From DASZHC01 sp035938215 (lineage in GTDB: Bacteria > Verrucomicrobiota > Verrucomicrobiia > Chthoniobacterales > JAFAMB01), in contig DASZHC010000089.1 in the NCBI GenBank assembly GCA_035938215.1, positions 1 to 49,488 of the forward strand: 49,488 nt of DNA, read 5' to 3'. Positions 1 to 7,961 of the stretch are shown here, one piece after another. The position numbers and the translations under genes were made by a program. A model generated the notes under the pieces. The model made no database searches. It saw only the letters and a program-made list of their open reading frames with translations, and was not told the DNA's origin. Positions within the stretch are counted from its first letter, which is position 1; every line of letters starts with the position of its first letter.

Positions 1-944
1 TTGACACGCGACTCCTCTAATACTTCAGCAACGCTGTCTTTCGCAAATATTTCCGCATTCAAAAGCTGATGATTTTCCGACGCCAATGGATATGGAATCA
101 AAATCGCAGGAAGACTGAAATGGGAAAGCTCTGTTAGAGTCGCTGCCCCGGATCTTGCAATTGCCACATCCGCGACGCAGTAGACCTCTTCCATGCGATG
201 GTAAAAGGCGCTTATGAACGCTCGAATACCCACACTCCGATAACATCGAGAAACATTGTACTCATCTTCTTTTCCCGTCAGATGGATGAATTGAACTTGA
301 CATCCCTGAAATCGAGGAAGTGCAGCTATGACGGCTTCATTTATGCCGTGTGCTCCCTGGCTTCCACCCATCACCAAAACGGTTTTCAGATTCCCATCAA
401 GTCCAAGGACTCGCAGCGCATCCTTGCGATCGACAGGTGCCAGCAGACTGCTGCGAATCGGAGTTCCAGTAACTTCCAGAGCAGATCTCGGGAAATATCT
501 GCGGCATTCTGCAAATCCAATCAGAACTTTGTCGGACAGTTTTGCATTTAAGAGGTTCGCTTTGCCGGGGATTGCATTTGATTCGTGGATGAACGCTGGA
601 AGACCGGCCATGCGCCCCGCAAGTATAGGTGCTGTCGAGGTAAATCCACCCATCCCAAGAACCGCTCGCGGCCCAAAGGATCGATAAATTTTCCGGCAAG
701 CATTTAAACCTTTCAGAAATCTAGCAGCAAATGGTACAACTTGTGTCGACAGGAGCTTCGGCAAGCCGACAGCAGGAATTTTTTCGACTTTAAATTCCTT
801 TCGATCCCGCACGGCGGTAGCGTCTATCTGCTTTTCGGAAATGAGCAGAAGGATGTCGTGACCGCGGCTTATTAGAGCCTCGGCAACGGCTATTCCCGGG
901 AACAGGTGGCCGCCCGTTCCTCCGCATGCGATTGCCACATTCAT
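1..944 (-). CDS. murG: MurG, UDP-GlcNAc:lipid I N-acetylglucosaminyltransferase (3' end outside window)
   Basis: MurG transfers GlcNAc from UDP-GlcNAc to lipid I at the inner face of the cytoplasmic membrane, making lipid II for peptidoglycan synthesis. Translating the minus strand from the ATG at 942-944 gives MNVAIACGGTGGHLFPG, the glycine-rich acceptor-binding loop of MurG, and later segments such as VLGMGGF, HESNAIPGKAN, VLVMGGSQGAHGIN and the sugar-nucleotide region AATLTELS...LIPYP. The frame stays open to base 1, about 314 residues, so roughly the last 40-50 residues lie outside. It starts 13 bp after the ftsW stop and is the last gene of the visible dcw run. The family assignment is secure. 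Confidence 0.95.
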   Translation of the reverse strand, partial: MNVAIACGGTGGHLFPGIAVAEALISRGHDILLLISEKQIDATAVRDRKEFKVEKIPAVGLPKLLSTQVVPFAARFLKGLNACRKIYRSFGPRAVLGMGGFTSTAPILAGRMAGLPAFIHESNAIPGKANLLNAKLSDKVLIGFAECRRYFPRSALEVTGTPIRSSLLAPVDRKDALRVLGLDGNLKTVLVMGGSQGAHGINEAVIAALPRFQGCQVQFIHLTGKEDEYNVSRCYRSVGIRAFISAFYHRMEEVYCVADVAIARSGAATLTELSHFSLPAILIPYPLASENHQLLNAEIFAKDSVAEVLEESRV

Positions 945-957
945 TAAACGAAGGATT

Positions 958-2103
958 CTAAATTCGTGAAACGTGTCTCGCCCGCACCATCATTTGTATA
1001 CTAGCAGTCTGGTTATCGTCTTTGCCCTGCCGGTAGATGTTGATGAGGATACCCACGCAAACGAGACAGAAGAAAAGGTTCGATCCTCCATAACTTATAA
1101 ACGGCAAAGGAAGTCCTTTGTTTGGTAGAAGCGATGTAGTCACGCCTATATTGATCGCCGCCTGAAGACCGAGAGTGAAAGTGCACCCCATACCAAGAAG
1201 CATCCCAAACCTGTCCTTCGCGTGAAGCGCAATCAGGATGCCGCTAGTGATTATGAGCAAATAACAAAACACGACAACAAGAGTAACGCGCAATCCTAAT
1301 TCCTCGCCGATAACTGGAAATATGAAGTCAGTATGCGCGTAAGGGAGATAAAGCATCTTCTGACGTCCGTTACCCAGGCCAAGGCCTTCGGTACCTCCGG
1401 AACCGAAGGCGATCAATCCCATCCACTGCTGGTGCCCCTCCTTTTCCTGGTATTGTTCCGGGTGTAGAAACGCCAGTAAACGCCCTTGCCGCTCCGAAAT
1501 GTGCCAAGCAATCATCAGGATTGACGCTACGCCTGTAAGAACCAGCGGGCCCAGATATTTCGGATTTGCGCCCGCTATAAACATCATCACGAAAACAGTT
1601 CCGGCGATCAACAGCGTCGTTCCTAGATCCGTCTCGACGACAATCAACACAAGAAGCGTCATGGCCAGAGCGATTGGAACGGCCAATCCAATCAAAAGCC
1701 CTTTTGTCTTCGCCTCGAATTTTGTGAACCACCACGCTATAAAAATGACTGCAGCCAACTTTGCCAATTCTGACGGCTGAAAAGTCGCCGTTCCGAAATG
1801 AATCCAGCGCCATGAACCATTGATCCGCATTCCAATAGGCCTGACAAAACAGAGAGCCAGAAGACCAAGCGCGATTAAATAAAAAAGATACCAGAAACGT
1901 TCAAGCCAATGATAGTCCAGCAGAGCGAAGGCAATCGAGAATACGAATCCGACACCAAGCCAGAAACCCTGCTTCTTCAGAAAACTGAACTGATCTCCGT
2001 GACTGTCGGGAGCAAATGCGCCCGTACTGTAGAGCATTACCAATCCGATAGTTATCAAGCCCGCAACCGAAAGAACCAGGATATATGGACTTTGTTTATG
2101 CAT
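958..2103 (-). CDS. ftsW: FtsW, SEDS-family septal peptidoglycan glycosyltransferase
   Basis: A 381-residue polytopic membrane protein of the SEDS family (FtsW/RodA/SpoVE), which polymerises lipid II together with a class B penicillin-binding protein. About ten hydrophobic segments are visible. Diagnostic motifs are INGSWRWI, FQPSELAKLA, ETDLGTTLLI (a Glu-Thr where many members have Gln-Pro), HTDFIFPVIGEELG, which carries the acidic residue of the fourth large extracytoplasmic loop, and LPFISYGGSN near the C-terminus. It sits between murD/LysM and murG in the dcw cluster, as ftsW usually does, which favours FtsW over RodA. The ATG lies 3 bp after the LysM gene stop, so the genes are probably co-translated. 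Confidence 0.95.
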   Translation of the reverse strand: MHKQSPYILVLSVAGLITIGLVMLYSTGAFAPDSHGDQFSFLKKQGFWLGVGFVFSIAFALLDYHWLERFWYLFYLIALGLLALCFVRPIGMRINGSWRWIHFGTATFQPSELAKLAAVIFIAWWFTKFEAKTKGLLIGLAVPIALAMTLLVLIVVETDLGTTLLIAGTVFVMMFIAGANPKYLGPLVLTGVASILMIAWHISERQGRLLAFLHPEQYQEKEGHQQWMGLIAFGSGGTEGLGLGNGRQKMLYLPYAHTDFIFPVIGEELGLRVTLVVVFCYLLIITSGILIALHAKDRFGMLLGMGCTFTLGLQAAINIGVTTSLLPNKGLPLPFISYGGSNLFFCLVCVGILINIYRQGKDDNQTASIQMMVRARHVSRI

Positions 2104-2106
2104 CTT

Positions 2107-2664
2107 TCATGGAATAAACAATCTTTGGCCGATCTGCAGTTTTTTTGGATCTTCGATATTATTGGTTTTTAATAGCTCGGCGTAACTAACTTTAAATTTC
2201 TTTGCGATTCCAGCAGGGCTGTCCCCCTTTTGCACCACATAGGTCTTTCCACCCGCCCCGGCGGATTCAGATGCTCCACCGCCTTGGGGCTTTGTTACGT
2301 TGCCGGTCGTCAGGCGAGAGGCGTCTACAATCTTTTGTGCTTCCAACTTCGCTCCGGGTTTTTCCTGCGTCCCTGATTCCCGCATCGCAACTGGTTGAAC
2401 TGTTGCGCCTTTTCCGTTTTTGGGCTCCGTCTTTTCCGATTTGCCGGCCAGAGTACCCGTCTGCCGGTCTTTTAGCGCACTGAAAGCGAATATGCCGCCT
2501 ACCGCAACGACGTGAAGCAACAAAACGACAACAAATGCTCTCGATAGTCGAACATTCGGTTCCTCGGAATCGCCATCTTCTTCCGAGTACTTGGCAGTTC
2601 GCTGCGCGGCAGCGCGAAGCCTCCTTCTCGGCGTTGGTTTCACAGATTTTCTTAACACTTTCAC
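2107..2664 (-). CDS. LysM-domain membrane-anchored protein inside the dcw cluster
   Basis: A 185-residue protein. Residues 1-45 are basic and acidic, about 43-65 form one transmembrane helix (AFVVVLLLHVVAVGGIF), then comes a Lys/Glu/Gly-rich low-complexity linker, and residues ~142-185 form a single LysM domain beginning YVVQKGDSPAGIAKKF and ending LQIGQRLFIP. LysM domains bind N-acetylglucosamine-containing glycans, so the protein likely sits in the inner membrane with its LysM in the periplasm touching peptidoglycan. It overlaps murD by 4 bp and precedes ftsW by 3 bp, which ties its expression to septal wall synthesis. I know no standard name for it; a role at the division site is inferred from position only. 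Confidence 0.85.
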   Translation of the reverse strand: MKVLRKSVKPTPRRRLRAAAQRTAKYSEEDGDSEEPNVRLSRAFVVVLLLHVVAVGGIFAFSALKDRQTGTLAGKSEKTEPKNGKGATVQPVAMRESGTQEKPGAKLEAQKIVDASRLTTGNVTKPQGGGASESAGAGGKTYVVQKGDSPAGIAKKFKVSYAELLKTNNIEDPKKLQIGQRLFIP

Positions 2665-3977
2665 CTTTTTAACTCCTGAATGATTTCACGGAATTGGTTG
2701 CCGCGGTCGGCATAGTTCTTGAACATGTCGAACGAAGATGTCCCTGGTGAGAAAAGTACCACGTCTCCTCGTTTGCTACACCGGCGCGCCTCAATGACTG
2801 CATCCCTCAGCGAATTTGCAATGGAGCATGGCACTACCCTTGACCAACTCTTGAAAATCCGATCAGCCATTTCACCGATCAAAACAGCATGCGTGACTTT
2901 GGCACGAACGATTTCCTCGAGAGTATCGAACTCAAAACCCTTATCCTTGCCGCCGGCTAACAAAACAACCGGGTGAGACTGCGATTCAAGGGCCTTCGCC
3001 AAAGCATCCAGGTTCGTTGCCTTGGAGTCGTTGATAAATCTAACGCCATCTATTTCCCCGACCTGCTCGCAACGATGCGGGAGGACAGTATAGCCTACCG
3101 ATCCCTGCCTGGCCTTTTCCCAGGTCAGATTAAAAGCATACGCTGTCCCCAACGCCGCCATCAGGTTTTCGATGTTGTGGATACTGCTGAGATTTGTCTC
3201 TTCGACATTTAGAATTGATTTTCCCCTGAAGAGAATCGTGTTGCTCTTGAGGGTGATGTCGCAGTCTTTTGAATAGGCGCTGAATCGAATTTGCCGTGCG
3301 GCCAGAAGCGGCAAATCGTCGGCACGATTTGTGACCGCGTAGTCGCTCGCTTTCTGATTCTCAAAGATACGCAACTTGGCGGCACGATACTCTTCCATGC
3401 TGCGATAACGGTCCAGGTGGTCTGGGGTAAGATTCAACCAAACGGCCACGTTGGGCCGAAATGTCGATATTGTTTCAAGTTGGAAGGAACTGACTTCTAC
3501 CGCAAAGACATCAAATTTCTCCTGTCGTTGCACCGCCTCGGCGAAGGGCGTGCCGATGTTACCGCACGCCAGCGTCCGAAGCCCTCCCGCGTTCAACATC
3601 GCCGCAATCAGTTGGGTTGTTGTCGTCTTTCCGTTTGTCCCCGTAATCGCAACGATGGGTCGCCGGCAAAAGCGAGAAGACAATTCCAGCTCACCTGTGA
3701 ACGATGCGCCTTGCCGGAGAAAATTCTTGACGATAGGGGCGAAGGGACCGATGCCAGGACTCAATACCGCGAGGTCGTAATCGGCTTCGGCTACATCTGC
3801 CGAAGGGCCTGTGATCACAGAGATCCCGAGTTGCTGAAGGGAACGCACCTTCTCCGGGTCAGGCGTTCCGCTGTCGAGGACCGTGACCTGCGCCCCATAG
3901 GCACGGAGCAACCTGCCAGCGGCTTCACCACTGCTCCCAAGTCCAAGAACGGCTGCTCTTTTGCCATCAAAGTTCAT
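2661..3977 (-). CDS. murD: MurD, UDP-MurNAc-L-alanine:D-glutamate ligase
   Basis: A cytoplasmic Mur ligase that adds D-glutamate to UDP-MurNAc-L-Ala using ATP. The 438 residues begin with a Rossmann-type N-terminal domain (VLGLGSSGEAAGRLL), followed by the ATP-binding loop TGTNGKTTTTQLI near residue 113, the central-domain motif NLTPDHLDRY, and the C-terminal substrate segments NDSKATNLDA and LAGGKDKGFEFD. The length matches the family (430-450). The start at 3977 overlaps the end of mraY by 4 bp (ATGA arrangement) and the stop overlaps the start of the LysM gene likewise. Confidence 0.96.
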   Translation of the reverse strand: MNFDGKRAAVLGLGSSGEAAGRLLRAYGAQVTVLDSGTPDPEKVRSLQQLGISVITGPSADVAEADYDLAVLSPGIGPFAPIVKNFLRQGASFTGELELSSRFCRRPIVAITGTNGKTTTTQLIAAMLNAGGLRTLACGNIGTPFAEAVQRQEKFDVFAVEVSSFQLETISTFRPNVAVWLNLTPDHLDRYRSMEEYRAAKLRIFENQKASDYAVTNRADDLPLLAARQIRFSAYSKDCDITLKSNTILFRGKSILNVEETNLSSIHNIENLMAALGTAYAFNLTWEKARQGSVGYTVLPHRCEQVGEIDGVRFINDSKATNLDALAKALESQSHPVVLLAGGKDKGFEFDTLEEIVRAKVTHAVLIGEMADRIFKSWSRVVPCSIANSLRDAVIEARRCSKRGDVVLFSPGTSSFDMFKNYADRGNQFREIIQELKR

Positions 3978-5086
3978 CGCAGTTTAAGCGTGGCAAGACC
4001 AAGGAAAGCAAACATGAGCGACATGATCCAGAAGCGCACGATGACCGTGTTCTCTTTCCAACCCATCAACTCGAAATGATGATGTAAGGGCGACATCAGA
4101 AGAACCCGTTTGCCTGTGAGCTTGAAACTCGCCACTTGAAGAATCACTGATAGCGCCTCGATCACAAAAATTCCCCCAATAACGATGAGGAGCAGTTCCT
4201 GCTTGCAGCAAATCGCGACTACCCCAAGGGTCCCGCCGATCGAGAGGGACCCGGTGTCACCCATAAACACTTTGGCCGGATGGCAGTTAAACCAAAGAAA
4301 CCCGAGTCCGGCTCCCACGAGCGATGTGCAAATGATCGTAAGTTCTTCGCTCTGTCGATAGAAGGGCAGGTCAAGGTAGGTCGCGACTCCCACATTTCCT
4401 GCGGCATAAGCCAGGATTGCATAGGTCGAGGCCACCGTCACTGTACAGCCTGTCGCCAAACCATCGAGGCCATCCGTGAGATTCACCGCATTTGAGGCGC
4501 CGACGATGACAATCGCGAAAAACAGAAGCGTGAACCATCCAAGATTGGCGATGATCGGTTCCTTGAAAAATGGAATATAAAGTTCCCTTGCCTGCACTTC
4601 GAGCGAGGGATTAGACAGGAAGAACGCGGTAACAATCGCCGCAAGAAGAAACTGGCATACGAGTTTAACCCGCCCGGGAATGCCGTCGGATTTTTTCTTC
4701 GTTACCTTGAGGTAATCATCCACAAAGCCGAGACCGGCCGTAAAGATAATTGTGAAAAGGCACAGCCATACGAATCCATTGTCAGGACGCGCCCATATGA
4801 TTGAGGATACCACGACAGAGCCCATAAATAAGACTCCACCCATCGTCGGCGTTCCCTTTTTTGCGCCATGAAGTTCGTAAAGCCGATGAACTTCATCGGC
4901 CGTTCGGATTGGTTGACCGAACTTTAAGGAGGTTAGTTTGCGAATGACCCAGTTCCCAAAGACGATGCAAAACAGAAACGCCGTAATCGCTGAACAGACC
5001 GCTCGAAAGGAAACATACTGGAATACGTTAAATCCTCCGGCAAGAGCATTTGGCCCCTGGCTCAGGTAATAGAGATAAAACATCAT
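3974..5086 (-). CDS. mraY: MraY, phospho-MurNAc-pentapeptide translocase
   Basis: An integral membrane enzyme that transfers phospho-MurNAc-pentapeptide from UDP to undecaprenyl phosphate, forming lipid I. Visible motifs are the Asp pair in GFVDDYLKV, NAVNLTDGLDGLATG, GDTGSLSIGG and the histidine cluster SPLHHHFELMGW. I chose the ATG at 5084-5086 (370 residues). On the minus strand GGAGG lies five bases upstream of it, and this start gives a 4-bp ATGA overlap with the murF stop, the pattern seen at other junctions of this cluster. An ATG four codons further upstream has no comparable ribosome-binding site. Confidence 0.96.
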   Translation of the reverse strand: MMFYLYYLSQGPNALAGGFNVFQYVSFRAVCSAITAFLFCIVFGNWVIRKLTSLKFGQPIRTADEVHRLYELHGAKKGTPTMGGVLFMGSVVVSSIIWARPDNGFVWLCLFTIIFTAGLGFVDDYLKVTKKKSDGIPGRVKLVCQFLLAAIVTAFFLSNPSLEVQARELYIPFFKEPIIANLGWFTLLFFAIVIVGASNAVNLTDGLDGLATGCTVTVASTYAILAYAAGNVGVATYLDLPFYRQSEELTIICTSLVGAGLGFLWFNCHPAKVFMGDTGSLSIGGTLGVVAICCKQELLLIVIGGIFVIEALSVILQVASFKLTGKRVLLMSPLHHHFELMGWKENTVIVRFWIMSLMFAFLGLATLKLR

Positions 5087-6471
5087 CGCAACCTCCATCT
5101 CCCATTGCCTTTTGCAGCTTCGAGTCCTCGGACCACACGATCCATGGCGGATGATAGGCTCCCCTTCACCAAAAGCAGATCGCCGGGCTCCAGATAGTCG
5201 AGCAGCACCTCAACGGCTTGCTCGTGCGAGCTTGCCTCGCGCGTCCGCTTCAGACCGGCACCGTTGGCCGCCTGCGCTATTAATTGAGCCTCCTCCCCGA
5301 CGGTGACCAGGTAGTCGAAAGCTAACTCTGCAACCGCTCGCCCGACTTGCCGATGACCGGCATCCGACTCCTTTCCCAGCTCACCCATTCGCCCAAGCGC
5401 TGCTACTCTGCGTCCTCGAACGGCAAAACTTGTCGCAGTCTTCAAGGCGGCAACCATTGATTCGGGATTCGCGTTATAGGCATCGTTAATCACGAGAACC
5501 GCTCCGAGTCTTTGCACCTTCAACCGATTTCCAGGAATTGTTGTGTTGGCCAGTCCACAGGCAATTTCTTCCAGAATCAGGCCGAAGCCGAGTCCGACGC
5601 CGGCGGCAAGGCAGGCGTTCATCACCATGTGCTCGCCGTGAACCGGCAGCTTGACCAATGTGCTTTCAGACCCATGGCTCAGGATGAAAACTTCCCCCTT
5701 CTCGGTGTGTTGGATTTCTCGGGCCTGCAGGTCCCCGCGATTGATTCCCGCGCGAATCACCCGAGCCTTTGTGCGTGCAGCAAGCCAGTCAGTAAAATCA
5801 TCGTTCGCGTTCAGCACAACACATCCCCCTGCCGAAACCGATTCAACAACAATAGATTTTTCCTTAGCAATCGCTTCGCGCGACCCGAGATATCCGATGT
5901 GGGCGATGCCGATATTCGTAATCACAGCGAAATCGGGACGCGCGATCTCGCAAAGCGGCGCCAGTTCCCCGGCGTGATTCATTCCCATCTCGAAGACGCC
6001 AACTTCGTCCTCAGCGCCTGTGCCAAGAACAGTAAGCGGCAGACCGATATGATTGTTATAGTTCCCAACCGTTTTGCTGACAGATAGCCGTTCACTGAGC
6101 ACAGAGGCGGTCATTTCTTTGGTACTTGTCTTTCCGTTGCTTCCCGTCACCGCGACCGCTTTAATGCGAAGCTCGCTACGATACGCTTTTGCCATTTGCT
6201 GCAACCCTCGCAGCGTGTCAGAAACTTCGATCTGACTCAGGACCGCCAAGTCAGGTCTAACCCGGCTCACCAGCGCCCCAGCCGCGCCCGCCTCCTGGAC
6301 TTCCCCTAGAAAGCTGTGTCCGTCAAACTGGTCTCCACGCAAGGCAACAAAGAAGTCACCGCTCTGAACTAAGCGTGAATCCGTCACGATACGGCTCACC
6401 GTCATGCCGCTTCTGCCATGGATCTTTCCACCGACCCAATCAGCAATCTGGCTTAGCGTTCTACGATCCAT
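5083..6471 (-). CDS. murF: MurF, UDP-MurNAc-tripeptide:D-Ala-D-Ala ligase
   Basis: A cytoplasmic ATP-dependent ligase that adds D-alanyl-D-alanine to UDP-MurNAc-tripeptide. It shows the substrate-binding N-terminal domain (TDSRLVQSGDFFVALRG), the ATP loop VAVTGSNGKTSTKEM, the central motif GMNHAGELAPL, and the C-terminal segments NDAYNANPESM and LLVKGSLSSAMD, all typical of MurF. The start at 6471 (MDRRTLSQIADWVGG, 462 residues) is preferred over an ATG 19 codons upstream because MurF proteins begin with this helix. With this start the gene overlaps the end of murE by 11 bp. Confidence 0.94.
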   Translation of the reverse strand: MDRRTLSQIADWVGGKIHGRSGMTVSRIVTDSRLVQSGDFFVALRGDQFDGHSFLGEVQEAGAAGALVSRVRPDLAVLSQIEVSDTLRGLQQMAKAYRSELRIKAVAVTGSNGKTSTKEMTASVLSERLSVSKTVGNYNNHIGLPLTVLGTGAEDEVGVFEMGMNHAGELAPLCEIARPDFAVITNIGIAHIGYLGSREAIAKEKSIVVESVSAGGCVVLNANDDFTDWLAARTKARVIRAGINRGDLQAREIQHTEKGEVFILSHGSESTLVKLPVHGEHMVMNACLAAGVGLGFGLILEEIACGLANTTIPGNRLKVQRLGAVLVINDAYNANPESMVAALKTATSFAVRGRRVAALGRMGELGKESDAGHRQVGRAVAELAFDYLVTVGEEAQLIAQAANGAGLKRTREASSHEQAVEVLLDYLEPGDLLLVKGSLSSAMDRVVRGLEAAKGNGRWRLR

Positions 6472-7951
6472 TTTTCGACAGTTCCACGGGGTGTTCTTCC
6501 AAAGCGCGAACCGCGACCTCGACGTCATCGAAAGGAATAGTGTGATCGCTGAACTCCTGCGTTTTCTCGTGCCCTTTTCCGGCGATCAAAACGATGTCCC
6601 TTGGCTTAGCTAACTCTATCGCGCGCCCGATCGCCTTTTTGCGATCGACGATTTTTTCATAACTCTTGCGTTTGAACCCCCCTTCAATATCGCGAATAAT
6701 CGCTTCAGGATCCTCTTTGCGCGGGTTATCTGAAGTGATAACTGTGAAATCTGCCAGTTGGTCGGCTGCGCTTCCCATCAGTGGCCGTTTTGACCTGTCC
6801 CGATTACCTCCGCACCCAAATACAACAATTAAACGGTTTGGATTCAAGTCGCGGCAGGTCCTTAGCACGTTAAATAACGCGTCATCAGTGTGCGCATAAT
6901 CGACAAAGACCTGGAACTGGCGCTTCGCGGAGACCGCTTCAAGCCGACCCGGTATCTGAGGAGCCCTTGCAAGAGCGGTAACCAATGTCCGGATGTCTAC
7001 GCCCACCGCAAAAGCAGCAGCCAACGCCGCCAGCGAGTTATAGATGTTAAAGCGCCCGATTAAGGGAAGTCGCACGAGATAGCTTTTCTCTCTGGCGTCG
7101 AGCTGGTAGGAAGTCCCGCTCAGTTCCACTTTGAAATTGCTCGCGCGAAAGTCCGCACGTGCTCCCATTCCGTAGGTGATCATCGCTATATCCCTGCCGA
7201 ATCGGGCGACTAATTGCTGCCCGTACGGATCATCAACATTGATAACCGCTGTCCTCGATTTTTTCTCGCTCGCACGCAGATTCTCGAAGAGCCGTGTCTT
7301 CGCTTCAAAGTAGTCTTTCATCCCCGGATGAAAATCCAGGTGATCTCTTGTCAGATTGGTAAACACTCCGACATCAAAGGCGATTTCATCCGCGCGGTTC
7401 CGAATTAACGCATGCGAGGAAACCTCGATCACTACATTTCGGCAACCGGCCTCGACGCAGTGCCTCAGGAGTTCCTGCAAATCAAGAGACTCCGGCGTGG
7501 TTCGATGAGCCGGCAGTACGCGTCTGCCAATCTCGTATTGGACCGTACCGATCAGTCCGCTCGGACGATTCGCTTTTTCAAGTAAATGTTTAACCAGGAA
7601 AGTCGTCGTGGTTTTTCCGTTCGTTCCGGTAACCCCAATCATCGTCAGCTCCTTGGCAGGTTCTCGGTAAAATGCGGAGGCCAACCGGGCAAGAGCTTCC
7701 CGCGAATCCGGCACAACAATCATCGTAGCCCTATGAGAAAGACCGACATATTCTCCAACGACTGCCACGGCTCCCTTCTCGACCGCCTGTTCGATAAATG
7801 AATGACCATCGAATTGTTCTCCTCGTATTGCGACAAAGAGATCTCCAGGGCCGGCTCGTCGCGAATCATAGGAAATGCCTCCTATGTCGCGGTTCACCGG
7901 GCCATCGATCGCGATAGCCCCTATCCCTCGAATGAGATCTGCCAGTTGCAT
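6461..7951 (-). CDS. murE: MurE, UDP-MurNAc-L-Ala-D-Glu:meso-diaminopimelate ligase
   Basis: A Mur ligase adding the third amino acid of the stem peptide. With the ATG at 7951 (MQLADLIRGI) it has 495 residues, the normal family length. The frame is open 81 codons further upstream, but that stretch lies inside ftsI and reads like noncoding sequence. Motifs are ISYDSRRAGPGDLFVAIRG, the ATP loop TGTNGKTTTT at 108-117, NLTRDHLDFHPGMKDYF and, near 407-410, DNPR. In the family DNPR is the signature of meso-diaminopimelate specificity, so the organism probably makes DAP-type peptidoglycan. The start lies 10 bp after the ftsI stop. Confidence 0.95.
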   Translation of the reverse strand: MQLADLIRGIGAIAIDGPVNRDIGGISYDSRRAGPGDLFVAIRGEQFDGHSFIEQAVEKGAVAVVGEYVGLSHRATMIVVPDSREALARLASAFYREPAKELTMIGVTGTNGKTTTTFLVKHLLEKANRPSGLIGTVQYEIGRRVLPAHRTTPESLDLQELLRHCVEAGCRNVVIEVSSHALIRNRADEIAFDVGVFTNLTRDHLDFHPGMKDYFEAKTRLFENLRASEKKSRTAVINVDDPYGQQLVARFGRDIAMITYGMGARADFRASNFKVELSGTSYQLDAREKSYLVRLPLIGRFNIYNSLAALAAAFAVGVDIRTLVTALARAPQIPGRLEAVSAKRQFQVFVDYAHTDDALFNVLRTCRDLNPNRLIVVFGCGGNRDRSKRPLMGSAADQLADFTVITSDNPRKEDPEAIIRDIEGGFKRKSYEKIVDRKKAIGRAIELAKPRDIVLIAGKGHEKTQEFSDHTIPFDDVEVAVRALEEHPVELSKNGS

Positions 7952-7961
7952 GATAACTCGA

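Noticed and set aside
3291..4079. A 262-codon plus-strand open frame
   Set aside because: Antisense to murD and the start region of its junction with mraY; no recognisable protein features.
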